From Burkholderiaceae bacterium (GTDB lineage: Bacteria > Pseudomonadota > Gammaproteobacteria > Burkholderiales > Burkholderiaceae_C): a stretch of 36,455 bases of DNA. Location: contig CAJPFZ010000631.1 of assembly GCA_905339355.1 (NCBI GenBank), positions 1 to 36,455 on the forward strand, written 5' to 3'. The notes beneath the pieces were generated by a model, which was given only the letters and a program-made list of their open reading frames with translations, was not told the DNA's origin and did not search any database. The position numbers and the translations under genes are program-made. Below, piece by piece: positions 26,126 to 36,078 of the stretch; position 1 is the first letter of the stretch, and each line of letters starts with the position of its first letter.

Positions 26126-26743
26126 ATGCTCGACCGTGAAGGGTTCAGACCCAACGTCGGCATCATCCTGCTCAACCAGAAAAACCAGGTGTTCTGGGGC
26201 AAACGCATCCGCACTCATTCCTGGCAGTTCCCGCAAGGGGGCATCAAATACGGCGAGACGCCCGAGCAGGCGATGTACCGCGAGCTTCACGAAGAAGTGG
26301 GGCTGACGCCGGAACATGTGCGGATCATCGCGCGCACGCGCGACTGGTTGCGCTACGAGGTACCCGACCATTTCATCCGCCGCGACGCGCGCGGCCATTA
26401 CCGCGGGCAAAAGCAGATCTGGTTCTTGCTGCAGCTCGTCGGCCGCGATACCGACATGAACCTGCGCGCCACTGACCATCCGGAATTCGACGCCTGGCGC
26501 TGGAACGAGTACTGGGTACCGCTCGAAGTGGTGATCGAGTTCAAGCGCGATGTCTATCAGATGGCGCTGACCGAACTCGCCCGCTTTCTGCCGCGCGGGA
26601 ACCACCACAACCGCTATCTGCGCTCGGGCATGCGGCCGCATCATCGCGACGACGACCATGAGGTGCGGCATCAGCCGGAGGTGCATGCGCCGGACGCAGC
26701 CCCGATGCCGGTCATCGACGTGACGAAGACACCCCCGGGCTGA
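26126..26743 (+). CDS. rppH: RNA pyrophosphohydrolase RppH
   Basis: A 205-residue Nudix hydrolase that removes pyrophosphate from the 5' end of mRNAs and so starts RNase E-dependent decay. The Nudix box is complete at residues 38-60: Gly38, Glu44, Arg52-Glu53, Glu56-Glu57 and Gly59 in the G-x5-E-x7-REUxEExGU pattern. The start [15 protein letters not shown] and the [10 protein letters not shown] segment are characteristic of RppH/YgdP rather than other Nudix enzymes. The protein is longer than the E. coli form (176) because of a His-rich C-terminal tail ([18 protein letters not shown]). The ATG at 26126 is favoured over an in-frame ATT/ATG region upstream. It is divergent from proS and convergent with proB. 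Confidence 0.95.
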   Translation: MLDREGFRPNVGIILLNQKNQVFWGKRIRTHSWQFPQGGIKYGETPEQAMYRELHEEVGLTPEHVRIIARTRDWLRYEVPDHFIRRDARGHYRGQKQIWFLLQLVGRDTDMNLRATDHPEFDAWRWNEYWVPLEVVIEFKRDVYQMALTELARFLPRGNHHNRYLRSGMRPHHRDDDHEVRHQPEVHAPDAAPMPVIDVTKTPPG

Positions 26744-26758
26744 ACACCTGCGGCTGGC

Positions 26759-27877
26759 TCAGGTCAGCACGAGATTGTCGCGATGGATCATTTCGGGCTC
26801 GCCGGTGAACCCGAGCAGGCGCTCGAATTCGCTCGACGGCTTGCGCGCGATCAGGCGCGCCTCGCTGCTCGAGTAGTTGGCCAGGCCCCGCGCAATCTCC
26901 AGTCCGGCGGAACTGCGCACCGCGATCACGTCGCCGCGATGGAACTCGCCGCTGACTTCGACGATGCCGATCGGCAGCAGGCTCTTGCCGCCGTCGCGCA
27001 ACTTGCCGGCAGCGCCGTCGTCGACGACCACGGCCCCGCGCAGCTGGAGGTGATCGGCCATCCACTGCTTGCGCGCCGCCATCTTCGGCGTGGTCGCGAG
27101 CAGCGCGGTGCCGATCGCCTCGCCGGCAGCCAGGCGGATCAGCACGTCGGGCTCGCGGCCCCAGGCGATGACGGTGCTTGCTCCGCTGCTGGCTGCACGC
27201 TTGGCGGCCAGCACCTTGGTGATCATGCCGCCCTTGCCGATGCTGGATCCGGCGCCGCCGGCCATCTGTTCCAGCTCCGGCGCGCCGGCACGCGCCTCGT
27301 CGATGAAGCGGGCGTTCGGGTCGCGCCGCGGGTCGGCCGAGTACAAGCCCTTCTGGTCGGTGAGGATCACCAGCGCGTCGGCTTCGACCAGGTTCGCGAC
27401 CAGCGCGCCCAGCGTGTCGTTGTCGCCGAACTTGATCTCGTCGTTGACGACGGTGTCGTTTTCGTTGATCACCGGCGTGACCTTGTGAGCCAGCAGCGTC
27501 AGCAAGGTCGAGCGGGCGTTGAGATAGCGCTCGCGATCGGCCAGGTCGGCGTGCGTGAGCAGCACCTGCGCGCTGCCCATGCCATGCTCGCGCAGCTTGG
27601 ATTCGTAGATCTGCGCGAGGCCCATCTGGCCCACGGCGGCCGCCGCCTGCAGTTCGTGGATCTCCTTCGGCCGCGTCGCCCAGCCGAGGCGCTTCATGCC
27701 TTCGGCGATCGCGCCGCTGGACACCATTACCACCTCGCGGCCCTGCGCGGCCAACGCCGCCATCTGCCTGCACCAGTTGCCGACGGCCTCGGCGTCGACG
27801 CCGCGCCCCTCGTTGGTGACGAGGCTTGAGCCCACCTTGACGACGATGCGCCTCGCGTTCTTCAGCGCCCGGCTCAT
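26759..27877 (-). CDS. proB: glutamate 5-kinase
   Basis: A 372-residue kinase that phosphorylates glutamate to glutamyl-5-phosphate, the first and proline-inhibited step of proline synthesis. The amino-acid-kinase domain covers about 1-255 with [46 protein letters not shown] and [17 protein letters not shown] domain occupies about 275-360 ([26 protein letters not shown]). Both domains are complete. The start at 27875-27877 ([16 protein letters not shown]) is standard. obgE lies 19 bp upstream on the same strand, so the two probably share an mRNA, an arrangement often seen in betaproteobacteria. Confidence 0.96.
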   Translation of the reverse strand: MSRALKNARRIVVKVGSSLVTNEGRGVDAEAVGNWCRQMAALAAQGREVVMVSSGAIAEGMKRLGWATRPKEIHELQAAAAVGQMGLAQIYESKLREHGMGSAQVLLTHADLADRERYLNARSTLLTLLAHKVTPVINENDTVVNDEIKFGDNDTLGALVANLVEADALVILTDQKGLYSADPRRDPNARFIDEARAGAPELEQMAGGAGSSIGKGGMITKVLAAKRAASSGASTVIAWGREPDVLIRLAAGEAIGTALLATTPKMAARKQWMADHLQLRGAVVVDDGAAGKLRDGGKSLLPIGIVEVSGEFHRGDVIAVRSSAGLEIARGLANYSSSEARLIARKPSSEFERLLGFTGEPEMIHRDNLVLT

Positions 27878-27896
27878 GCGCGTACCTTCAGCGCGC

Positions 27897-29297
<1,401 letters not shown>

Positions 29298-29555
29298 TCA
29301 GAGCGCCTTCACACTCACCGTCTGGCGGTTCTGCGGGCCCTTGACGGCAAACTGCACTTCGCCGTCGATCAACGCGAACAGCGTGTGGTCGCGACCGACA
29401 CCGACGTTGGCACCGGCATGGAACTTGGTGCCACGCTGGCGCACGATGATGGAGCCGGCCGGGACGGCCTGCCCGCCGAACGCCTTCACGCCGAGCATCT
29501 TCGGTTGGGAATCACGGCCGTTCCGCGTGGAACCGCCGCCTTTTTTCTGTGCCAT
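29298..29555 (-). CDS. rpmA: 50S ribosomal protein L27
   Basis: An 85-residue L27, which lies near the peptidyl-transferase centre of the 50S subunit with its N-terminus by the P-site tRNA. The sequence is full length and canonical: [58 protein letters not shown]. The N-terminus starts directly with the mature AQKKGG form, without the leader peptide found in Firmicutes. The ATG at 29553-29555 has AAGGAGA upstream. It lies 27 bp downstream of rplU and is followed by a strong terminator. Confidence 0.98.
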   Translation of the reverse strand: MAQKKGGGSTRNGRDSQPKMLGVKAFGGQAVPAGSIIVRQRGTKFHAGANVGVGRDHTLFALIDGEVQFAVKGPQNRQTVSVKAL

Positions 29556-29582
29556 GGTTCAGATCTCCTTGACGTTGGCAGC

Positions 29583-29894
29583 TCAGGCGTTCACCGCACT
29601 GATTTCGATCTCGGTGAAGTTCTGGCGATGACCTTGCCGCTTCTGGTAATGCTTGCGACGACGCATCTTGAAGATGCGCACCTTGTCATGCCTGCCATGG
29701 GCCACCACCGTGGCCTTGACGATTGCGCCGGACACCAAGGGAGTCCCGACCTGCAGGTCAGCGCCGGCACCTACTGCCAACACCTGGTCGATCGTGATCT
29801 CTTGGCCGACATCCGCAGCAATCTGTTCTATCTTGATCTTTTCGCCTGCAGCAACCTTGTATTGTTTGCCGCCGGTTTTTATGACCGCGTACAT
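29583..29894 (-). CDS. rplU: 50S ribosomal protein L21
   Basis: A 103-residue L21, a 23S rRNA-binding protein of the 50S subunit. The canonical start [14 protein letters not shown], the DQVLAVGAG segment and the conserved basic end [27 protein letters not shown] are all present. The ATG at 29892-29894 has AAAGGG about eight bases upstream. It is the promoter-proximal gene of the rplU-rpmA unit and divergent from ispB. A hairpin in its leader (29959-29973) might matter for autoregulation, which is inference. Confidence 0.98.
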   Translation of the reverse strand: MYAVIKTGGKQYKVAAGEKIKIEQIAADVGQEITIDQVLAVGAGADLQVGTPLVSGAIVKATVVAHGRHDKVRIFKMRRRKHYQKRQGHRQNFTEIEISAVNA

Positions 29895-29958
29895 ATCAGC
29901 CCTTTCGTTGAAAGCCTGAAGCGCCGGCTGACGAACTGCTCACCGGCGCACCAAGACC

Positions 29959-29987
29959 CCGCGATTTTCGCGGAGCCGGCGATTCTA
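29959..29987 (-). promoter_or_regulatory. rplU leader hairpin and possible -10
   Basis: CCGCGA (29959-29964) / TCGCGG (29968-29973) forms a small stem with a 3-nt loop in the rplU leader. On the minus strand TAGAAT (29982-29987) is a five-of-six -10 match just upstream, with no good -35. Confidence 0.35.
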
Positions 29988-30074
29988 CTATGGATGCCGG
30001 GGCGGCACCACATCGGGCCGCGCGGGGTGGCGACAGGCCGTGCGCGGCGGCGCTGTAGCGTCGACGGCCATTCC

Positions 30075-30080
30075 TATAAT
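30075..30080 (+). promoter_or_regulatory. -10-like element overlapping the annotated ispB ATG
   Basis: TATAAT (30075-30080) runs directly into G, so that the last two bases of the box form the beginning of the ATG at 30079. If the box is used, transcription would begin near 30087, at the in-frame GTG (30088). Confidence 0.5.
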
Positions 30081-31104
30081 GCGTGCCGTGTCACCCGAGC
30101 TCAGCGTCCAGACGGCGTCCTCCTCCGCTTCCCCCGCATCAGCCAGCGGCGCGGCGTCGTTGATGGCCGCCGACATGAAAGAGGTCGACGTGGTGATCCA
30201 GCGACGGCTCGCCTCCGACGTGGTGCTGATCAACCAGATCGCCCACTACATCATCAGCGCCGGCGGCAAGCGCATCCGCCCGATGCTCGTGCTGCTGTTT
30301 TCCAAGGCGCTCGGCTTCACCGGCCCCGAGCGGCACGAGCTCGCCGCCACCGTGGAGTTCATCCACACCGCCACTCTGCTGCATGACGACGTGGTCGACG
30401 AGTCCGACCTGCGTCGCGGGCGCCAGACGGCCAACGCCCTGTTCGGTAACGCGGCGAGCGTGCTGGTGGGCGATTTCGTCTACTCGCGTGCCTTCCAGAT
30501 GATGGTGTCGGTGAACCGCATGCGCGTGCTGGAGGTGCTGGCCGACGCCACCAATGTCATCGCCGAAGGCGAAGTCCTGCAGTTGATGAACATGCACGAC
30601 CCCGACATCGTGGTCGAGCAATACCTGCGGGTGATCCGCTACAAGACCGCCAAGCTGTTCGAAGCGAGCGCGCGCCTGGGTGCCGTTCTCGCGGACGCGC
30701 CGCACGACGTCGAAGAAGCCTGCGCCGACTACGGCCGCTCGCTGGGCACCGCGTTCCAGCTGATCGATGACCTGCTCGACTACGAAGGCGCCACCTCGCA
30801 GCTGGGCAAGAACGTCGGCGACGATTTGCGCGAAGGCAAGCCGACCTTGCCGCTGCTCGTGGCGATGGAGCGCGGAAGCGCGCAGGAGCGCGAGCTAATC
30901 CGCCACGCCGTGCAGCACGGCGAGGTGGCTCGCCTGGCGGAGATCGTCGAGATCGTGCGCCACACCGGCGCCATCGGCGCGACCCGCGACGCGGCGCGAA
31001 CCGAAGCCGACAAGGCGCGCGAGTCGCTGAAGCTCATCCCGGCATCGCCGAGCCGGGAAGCTCTGCTAGAATTCTGCGTTCGATCAGTCGACCGCTCGTT
31101 CTGA
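30079..31104 (+). CDS. ispB: octaprenyl/polyprenyl diphosphate synthase
   Basis: A trans-long-chain polyprenyl diphosphate synthase that makes the C40 side chain of ubiquinone. The two Asp-rich metal motifs are LLHDDVVDESDLRRG (first) and LIDDLLDYEG (second). GGKRIRPMLVLL provides the diphosphate-binding Lys/Arg. The protein is all-helical and complete to RSVDRSF. About 341 residues from the ATG at 30079. That ATG overlaps a TATAAT, so the true start may be the GTG at 30088 (three codons later) on a leaderless mRNA; the N-terminal Ser/Ala-rich 20 residues are not conserved and do not help. rplU-rpmA-obgE lie divergently upstream and tRNA-Pro follows after 41 bp. Confidence 0.95.
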   Translation: MRAVSPELSVQTASSSASPASASGAASLMAADMKEVDVVIQRRLASDVVLINQIAHYIISAGGKRIRPMLVLLFSKALGFTGPERHELAATVEFIHTATLLHDDVVDESDLRRGRQTANALFGNAASVLVGDFVYSRAFQMMVSVNRMRVLEVLADATNVIAEGEVLQLMNMHDPDIVVEQYLRVIRYKTAKLFEASARLGAVLADAPHDVEEACADYGRSLGTAFQLIDDLLDYEGATSQLGKNVGDDLREGKPTLPLLVAMERGSAQERELIRHAVQHGEVARLAEIVEIVRHTGAIGATRDAARTEADKARESLKLIPASPSREALLEFCVRSVDRSF

Positions 31105-31145
31105 GCCGGTTGGCAAGAGACACGGCATGCGTCGTGTCGCCACAT

Positions 31146-31222
31146 CGGGGTGTAGCTTAGCCTGGTAGAGCGCTACGTTCGGGACGTAGAGGCCGGAGGT
31201 TCGAATCCTCTCACCCCGACCA
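31146..31222 (+). tRNA. tRNA-Pro (anticodon CGG)
   Basis: A 77-base cloverleaf with acceptor stem CGGGGTG (31146-31152) / CACCCCG (31212-31218), discriminator A and encoded CCA (31220-31222). The anticodon stem CTACG/CGTAG holds the loop TTCGGGA, giving anticodon CGG and G37, as expected for tRNA-Pro reading CCG. The T arm GGAGGTTCGAATCCTC is canonical. It may be transcribed with ispB, since no clear promoter is seen between them; an imperfect hairpin (31119-31138) lies in the gap. Confidence 0.96.
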
Positions 31223-31523
31223 ATTTCTCCCGCTTCCGCCTTCTCTTGCACTTTGTTTCGCGCAGCCTCGTGCTGAAGACTCAAGGCTCGCGGCGGTGTC
31301 GGCGTGAATAGTTGGCATGCGCGAGCGTATCTCGCGATTTACACCATCTGGTGATTCGGCGATCATCGTCGCGTTACCTTCGTGGAGTGAACACTCAGTG
31401 TCTCTAATTTCCGCTGCTGGCCCGCGTGGTGTCCGGCACGCTGCAAGCGTGTCTGCGACAGCGACCCCGTCGCCGCGCTCCCCGCGCCGGATGGTGCGCG
31501 CCTGCGCGCGCTGAGCTCAAGCC
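31223..31523. other. pilB upstream region without genes
   Basis: This 301-base gap holds no convincing coding sequence. It contains a GG-N10-GC sigma-54-like site (31435-31448) and several small palindromes: CACCA-TC-TGGTG, ACACT-C-AGTGT and CACGCT-GCA-AGCGTG. I see no clear sigma-70 promoter and no T-run terminator for the tRNA. Confidence 0.65.
31433..31448 (+). promoter_or_regulatory. candidate sigma-54 promoter upstream of pilB
   Basis: CCGGCACGCTGCAAGC has the invariant GG (31435-31436) and GC (31447-31448) ten bases apart, and matches the -24 half GGCACG well; the -12 half is AAGC instead of TTGC. It lies about 75 bases before the pilB GTG. The window encodes a sigma-54 activator (PilR). 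Confidence 0.35.
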
Positions 31524-33242
31524 GTGGACACGCTCACCGACGCAGCGCAGTCGTCCCTCTCGGGAGTCGCGCGCGTTCTCGTCAATGCGGGCAAGCTGAA
31601 CACCAAGACGGCTGAAGACCTCGTTCGAAGCGCAAAGGAAAAGAAGTCCAGCTTCGTCTCATCGGTGATTGCCGCGGGTGCGGTGTCGCCCTCGGAGCTC
31701 GCTCATACGCTGGCCGCTGCGCTGGCAGTGCCGCTGCTGGACCTGAATGCGGTGGACGGGCAGAAGCTGCCGCGCAACATCATCGACGGCAAGCTCGCTG
31801 CGCAGTACCAGGTCATCGTGCTCGGCAAGCGCGGCAACCGGCTGTTCATCGGTGGCGCCGACCCGACCGACCAGGAAGCGGTCGAGCGCATCAAGTTCGC
31901 GACGCAGCTGACGCCCGAGTGGGTCATCGTCGAGCACGACAAGCTCGCCAAGATCCTCGAGGCCACCGGCGCCAGCGCGGCCGAGGCGCTGGAGTCGCTG
32001 GCTTCGGGCGACTTCGAGTTCGATGTCACCGACGACGTGACGTCGCAGGAGTCGCCGGAGACGGCGTCGGCCGAAGTCGAAGACGCGCCGGTCGTGCGCT
32101 TCCTGCAGAAGATGCTGATCGACGCGATCAACGCACGTGCCTCCGACCTGCATTTCGAGCCCTACGAGTACCACTATCGCGTGCGCTTCCGCGTCGACGG
32201 CGAACTGCGCGAGATCACGCAGCCGCCGATCGCCATCAAGGACAAGCTCGCCTCTCGCATCAAGGTCATCTCCCGGCTCGACATCGCCGAGAAGCGCGTC
32301 CCGCAAGACGGACGCATGAAGCTGAAGTTCGGCAGCAAGGCCATCGACTTCCGCGTCAGCACGCTGCCGACGCTGTTCGGAGAGAAGATCGTCATCCGTA
32401 TCCTCGACCCGTCGAGCGCCAAGCTGGGCATCGAAGCGCTGGGGTACGAGAAAATCGAGAAGGATCGGCTGCTCTCGGCAATCCAGCGGCCCTACGGCAT
32501 GGTGCTCGTCACCGGCCCGACGGGTTCGGGCAAGACGGTGTCGCTGTACACCTGCCTGAATATCCTGAACCAGCCGGGCGTGAACATCTCCACCGTCGAA
32601 GACCCGGCGGAAATCAACTTGCCGGGCATCAACCAGGTCAACGTCAACGACAAGGCGGGCTTGACCTTTGCCGCCGCACTGAAGTCGTTTCTGCGCCAGG
32701 ATCCGGACGTGATCATGGTCGGCGAGATCCGCGACCTCGAAACGGCAGACATCGCGATCAAGGCGGCCCAGACCGGCCACATGGTGATGTCCACGCTGCA
32801 CACCAACGACGCGCCGACAACGCTGACACGTTTGCTCAACATGGGCGTGGCGCCGTTCAACATCGCATCGAGCGTTCTGCTCATCACCGCACAGCGCCTC
32901 GCGCGCAAGCTGTGCGAAACGTGCAAGACGCCGGCCGAGTATCCGCGCGAAGCGATGCTGAAGGCCGGGTTCGCCGAGACGGATCTCGACGGCTCCTGGA
33001 AGCCCTACCGCACGGTCGGCTGCTCGGCCTGCAGCAACGGGTATAAGGGGCGCGTGGGCATCTACCAGGTGATGCCGATCACCGAAGAGATCCAGCGCAT
33101 CATCCTGGCCGAAGGCACGGCGATGGACATCGCGCAGCAGGCACAGCGCGAAGGGGTGCGCGACTTGCGGCAATCCGGACTGATCAAGGTCCGTGCCGGC
33201 GTCACGACGCTCGAGGAGGTGATCTCGGTCACCAACGAATGA
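31524..33242 (+). CDS. pilB: type IV pilus assembly ATPase PilB
   Basis: A 572-residue hexameric ATPase of the GspE/PilB family that powers pilus extension at the inner membrane. An MshEN-like N-terminal domain (about 10-150) precedes the catalytic core. Walker A is GPTGSGKT (331-338), the Walker B region is DPDVIMVGEIRDLETAD, and the His box follows (TGHMVMSTLHTND). The zinc tetra-cysteine motif is Cys464, Cys467, Cys500 and Cys503, which favours PilB over PilT. The start is GTG at 31524, based on the beginning of the conserved region; no strong ribosome binding site is seen. It leads the pilB-pilC-pilD-coaE-zapD series. Confidence 0.96.
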   Translation: MDTLTDAAQSSLSGVARVLVNAGKLNTKTAEDLVRSAKEKKSSFVSSVIAAGAVSPSELAHTLAAALAVPLLDLNAVDGQKLPRNIIDGKLAAQYQVIVLGKRGNRLFIGGADPTDQEAVERIKFATQLTPEWVIVEHDKLAKILEATGASAAEALESLASGDFEFDVTDDVTSQESPETASAEVEDAPVVRFLQKMLIDAINARASDLHFEPYEYHYRVRFRVDGELREITQPPIAIKDKLASRIKVISRLDIAEKRVPQDGRMKLKFGSKAIDFRVSTLPTLFGEKIVIRILDPSSAKLGIEALGYEKIEKDRLLSAIQRPYGMVLVTGPTGSGKTVSLYTCLNILNQPGVNISTVEDPAEINLPGINQVNVNDKAGLTFAAALKSFLRQDPDVIMVGEIRDLETADIAIKAAQTGHMVMSTLHTNDAPTTLTRLLNMGVAPFNIASSVLLITAQRLARKLCETCKTPAEYPREAMLKAGFAETDLDGSWKPYRTVGCSACSNGYKGRVGIYQVMPITEEIQRIILAEGTAMDIAQQAQREGVRDLRQSGLIKVRAGVTTLEEVISVTNE

Positions 33243-33271
33243 CGGGAACGAATCGAACCACAATCATTGGG

Positions 33272-33293
33272 CGAGGAACCGGTTCCTCGGAGG
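33272..33293 (+). promoter_or_regulatory. 18-bp palindrome overlapping the pilC ribosome binding site
   Basis: CGAGGAACCGGTTCCTCG (33272-33289) is a perfect palindrome. Its final G is the first base of GGAGG (33289-33293), the pilC Shine-Dalgarno sequence four bases before the ATG at 33298. A hairpin here would partly hide or expose the site. Confidence 0.6.
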
Positions 33294-33297
33294 CACT

Positions 33298-34521
33298 ATG
33301 GCGACTGCAGTAGCCGCGAAACAGAACATCAAGGAACTTGTCTTCGAGTGGGAGGGCAAGGACAAGAACGGCAAGCTCGTGCGCGGAGAGATGCGTGCGG
33401 GCGGCGAAGCCATGGTCAATGCGAGTCTGCGCCGGCAGGGCATCCTGACCACCAAGGTGAAGAAGCGTCGCTTGAGCGGCGGCAAGTCCATCAAGCAGAA
33501 GGACATTGCGATCTTCACGCGTCAGCTGGCAACGATGATGCGTGCCGGCGTTCCGCTGATCCAGTCGTTCGACATCGTGGCGCGCGGCAGCACCAACCCC
33601 AGGGTGACCAAGCTGCTGACCGATATCCGCAGCGACGTCGAGACCGGCACCAGCCTGTCGTCAGCGTTCCGCAAGCACCCGCTCTATTTCGATTCGCTGT
33701 ACTGCAACCTGGTGGAAGCCGGTGAAGCAGGCGGCATTCTGGAAACCCTGCTCGATCGCCTCGCCGTCTACCAGGAAAAGACGATGGCGATCAAGAACAA
33801 GATCAAGTCGGCGCTGATCTACCCGATCGCCGTGCTGGTCGTGGCCTTCGTCGTGCTGGCGGTGATCATGATCTTCGTGATTCCGGCCTTCAAGGACGTG
33901 TTCTCGTCCTTCGGCGCGGACCTGCCCGCGCCCACGCTGATGGTCATCGCGATGTCCGAGTTCTTCGTCAGCTACTGGTGGGCGATCTTCGGCTCGCTGT
34001 TCGGAGGCACCTACTTCTTCATCCAGTCGTGGCGCCGCTCCGAGAAGATGCAAAAGGCGATGGACCGCCTGTTGCTGCGCGTCCCGGTGTTCGGCGACCT
34101 GGTCAACAAGTCGGCGGTCGCCCGCTGGACACGCACGCTGTCGACCATGTTCGCCGCCGGCGTGCCGCTCGTCGAAGCGCTCGACTCGGTCGGCGGCGCC
34201 TCCGGCAACGCCGTGTTTGCCGAAGCCACCGAGCAGATCCAGAAGGACGTCTCCACCGGCAGCGCGCTGACCACGTCGATGCAGACCACCGGCGTGTTCC
34301 CGGTGATGGTGCTGCAGATGTGCGCCATCGGCGAGGAGTCGGGCGCGCTCGACCAGATGCTGGGCAAGGCCGCCGAGTTCTACGAAGACGAGATCGACGA
34401 AGCGGTGAAGGGCCTGTCGAGCCTGATGGAGCCGTTCATCATCGTCATCCTCGGCACCTTGATCGGCGGCATCGTCGTGTCGATGTACCTGCCGATCTTC
34501 AAGCTGGGACAGGTGGTGTGA
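33298..34521 (+). CDS. pilC: type IV pilus inner-membrane platform protein PilC
   Basis: A 407-residue polytopic membrane protein of the GspF/PilC family, the platform that couples the PilB motor to pilin polymerisation. Two T2SSF domains are visible: the first at about 70-195 (FTRQLATMMRAGVPLIQSFDIVA and NLVEAGEAGGILETLLDRLA) and the second at about 275-400 (WTRTLSTMFAAGVPLVEALD and MCAIGEESGALDQMLGKAA). Three membrane helices are near 170-195, 215-240 and 375-397. GGAGG four bases before the ATG at 33298 fixes the start. The stop TGA overlaps the pilD GTG. Confidence 0.97.
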   Translation: MATAVAAKQNIKELVFEWEGKDKNGKLVRGEMRAGGEAMVNASLRRQGILTTKVKKRRLSGGKSIKQKDIAIFTRQLATMMRAGVPLIQSFDIVARGSTNPRVTKLLTDIRSDVETGTSLSSAFRKHPLYFDSLYCNLVEAGEAGGILETLLDRLAVYQEKTMAIKNKIKSALIYPIAVLVVAFVVLAVIMIFVIPAFKDVFSSFGADLPAPTLMVIAMSEFFVSYWWAIFGSLFGGTYFFIQSWRRSEKMQKAMDRLLLRVPVFGDLVNKSAVARWTRTLSTMFAAGVPLVEALDSVGGASGNAVFAEATEQIQKDVSTGSALTTSMQTTGVFPVMVLQMCAIGEESGALDQMLGKAAEFYEDEIDEAVKGLSSLMEPFIIVILGTLIGGIVVSMYLPIFKLGQVV

Positions 34522-35369
34522 CGCCGGAGGCCGCGAGCTACTTGCTGTCGCCCCCCGCACTGGCCTTCCTGGGCTTGTGCATCGGCAGCTTTCTCAACGT
34601 CGTCATCCACCGCATTCCGCTGATGCTCGAGCGCGGCTGGAAGCTCGACAGCGCCGAGATGCTCGGCGTGACGATCGAGCCGCCGGCCGAGATATCCCTG
34701 GCCAAGCCGCGGTCGCGCTGCCCCTCCTGCGGGCATGCGATCGCGTGGTACGAGAACATCCCGGTGCTGAGCTACCTGCGCCTGGGCGGCAAGTGCTCGG
34801 CCTGCAAGACGCGCATCTCGGCGCGCTACCCGCTGGTCGAGGTGCTCACCGGGCTCTTGTTCGCCGCCACCGCGTGGCGCTTCGGGGCGCAACCGACCAC
34901 TTTGCTGTGGTGCGGTTTTGTCGCCGCGCTGGTGGCGCTGGCCGGCATCGACTGGGACACCACGCTGCTGCCCGACAACCTCACGCTGCCGTTGCTGTGG
35001 GCCGGGCTCGTGTCGGCCGCGCTCGGCTGGACGGTACCGCTCGGCACGGCGCTGTGGGGCGCGGTGGCCGGCTACCTGTCGCTGTGGAGCGTCTACTGGA
35101 TCTTCAAGAAAGCGACCGGCAAGGAAGGCATGGGCTACGGCGACTTCAAGCTGCTGGCCGCGCTGGGCGCATGGCTCGGCGTGCAGATGGTGCTGCCGAT
35201 CGTGCTCGCTGCCTCGGTGCTGGGCGCCGTCGTCGGCATCGCGATGAAGATGGGCGGGGGTCTGCGCGAAGGCCGCTACGTACCCTTCGGGCCCTTCCTC
35301 GCCGGCGCGGGCATCGTCGTCATGCTGGCCGGCCCCGCGCGCGTGCTGGGCTGGCTCGGCTGGGCGTGA
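34518..35369 (+). CDS. pilD: prepilin peptidase / N-methyltransferase PilD
   Basis: A 283-residue inner-membrane aspartyl protease that cuts prepilin leader peptides and methylates the new N-terminal residue. The cytosolic Cys4 domain is Cys68, Cys71, Cys93, Cys96 (CPSCGHAIAWYENIP, CSACKTRIS). The catalytic aspartates lie in GIDWDTTLLPD (143-153) and in GYGDFKL (Asp209). About eight hydrophobic helices surround these, and NVVIHRIP near residue 27 is another hallmark. The start is GTG at 34518, overlapping the pilC stop (GTGA), so translation is coupled; the frame has no better start. coaE follows after 14 bp. Confidence 0.97.
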   Translation: MTPEAASYLLSPPALAFLGLCIGSFLNVVIHRIPLMLERGWKLDSAEMLGVTIEPPAEISLAKPRSRCPSCGHAIAWYENIPVLSYLRLGGKCSACKTRISARYPLVEVLTGLLFAATAWRFGAQPTTLLWCGFVAALVALAGIDWDTTLLPDNLTLPLLWAGLVSAALGWTVPLGTALWGAVAGYLSLWSVYWIFKKATGKEGMGYGDFKLLAALGAWLGVQMVLPIVLAASVLGAVVGIAMKMGGGLREGRYVPFGPFLAGAGIVVMLAGPARVLGWLGWA

Positions 35370-35383
35370 GGGGGCGGGGGCCG

Positions 35384-35983
35384 ATGGTCCTGCGAATCGG
35401 CCTCACCGGCGGCATCGGCAGCGGCAAGAGCACGGTCGCCGGTCTGCTGGCGTTGCACGGCGCCGCCGTCATCGACACCGATGCGATTGCCCGCCGCCTC
35501 AGCCTGCCTGGCGGCACCGCCATCCCCGCGATCCGCCGCGAATTCGGCGACGAGTTCATCGATGCCGCAGGCGCCCTCGACCGCGAGCGCATGCGCGCCC
35601 TCGCCTTTGGCGATCCGCAGGCCAAGCGGCGGCTCGAAGCCATCCTGCATCCGCTGATCGGCATCGAAACCGAGCGCGAGGCCAGCGCGTCGTCTGCCGC
35701 GGTGCATGTGTTCGACGTGCCGCTGCTGGTGGAGTCGGGGCGCTGGCGCGCGATCGTCGAGCGCGTGCTGGTGGTCGACTGCAGCGAGGCGACGCAAGTC
35801 TCGCGGGTGGTCGCGCGCGCCGGCTGGACCGAACACGCCGTGCGCAGCGTGATCGCCCAGCAGGCAACGCGCGCGGTGCGCCGCGCCAGCGCCGACGCGG
35901 TGATCCACAACGACGGCATCGGGCTCGATCGGCTTTCCGCCGAGGTCGCCGCGCTGTGGACTCGCTGGTGCCCCCCAGGCTGA
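35384..35983 (+). CDS. coaE: dephospho-CoA kinase
   Basis: A 199-residue P-loop kinase that phosphorylates the ribose 3'-OH of dephospho-CoA, the last step of coenzyme A synthesis. The Walker A is GGIGSGKST (9-17), preceded by LRIGLT. DTDAIARRL (31-39), HPLIGIETE and FDVPLLVESG (about 110-119) are conserved substrate-site segments; RASADAVIHNDG closes the core. Length is normal. The ATG at 35384 follows GGGGCGGGGG, a plausible ribosome binding site. pilBCD-coaE-zapD is a common order in beta- and gammaproteobacteria. Confidence 0.97.
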   Translation: MVLRIGLTGGIGSGKSTVAGLLALHGAAVIDTDAIARRLSLPGGTAIPAIRREFGDEFIDAAGALDRERMRALAFGDPQAKRRLEAILHPLIGIETEREASASSAAVHVFDVPLLVESGRWRAIVERVLVVDCSEATQVSRVVARAGWTEHAVRSVIAQQATRAVRRASADAVIHNDGIGLDRLSAEVAALWTRWCPPG

Positions 35984-35999
35984 ACAGGGGCGAAACGCT

Positions 36000-36053
36000 G
36001 TGGAACAATCCACGGACTCCGAGGTCCGTGGAACGCGGGTCACCCGTGTTCGG
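36000..36053 (+). promoter_or_regulatory. competing hairpins between coaE and zapD
   Basis: CCACGGAC (36010-36017) / GTCCGTGG (36024-36031) pairs over eight perfect bases with a 6-nt loop. It overlaps a smaller stem GTGGA (36000-36004) / TCCAC (36009-36013). A third imperfect hairpin, GGGT-C-ACCC with flanks, lies at about 36034-36050. No T-run follows, so this looks more like a leader structure or processing site than a terminator. Confidence 0.45.
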
Positions 36054-36078
36054 AGGCCACCAGCCCGAGGAATCCCCA

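Noticed and set aside
31084-31284. A 66-codon minus-strand frame near the tRNA-Pro
   Set aside because: It runs antisense through the tRNA gene and has a composition unlike a protein.
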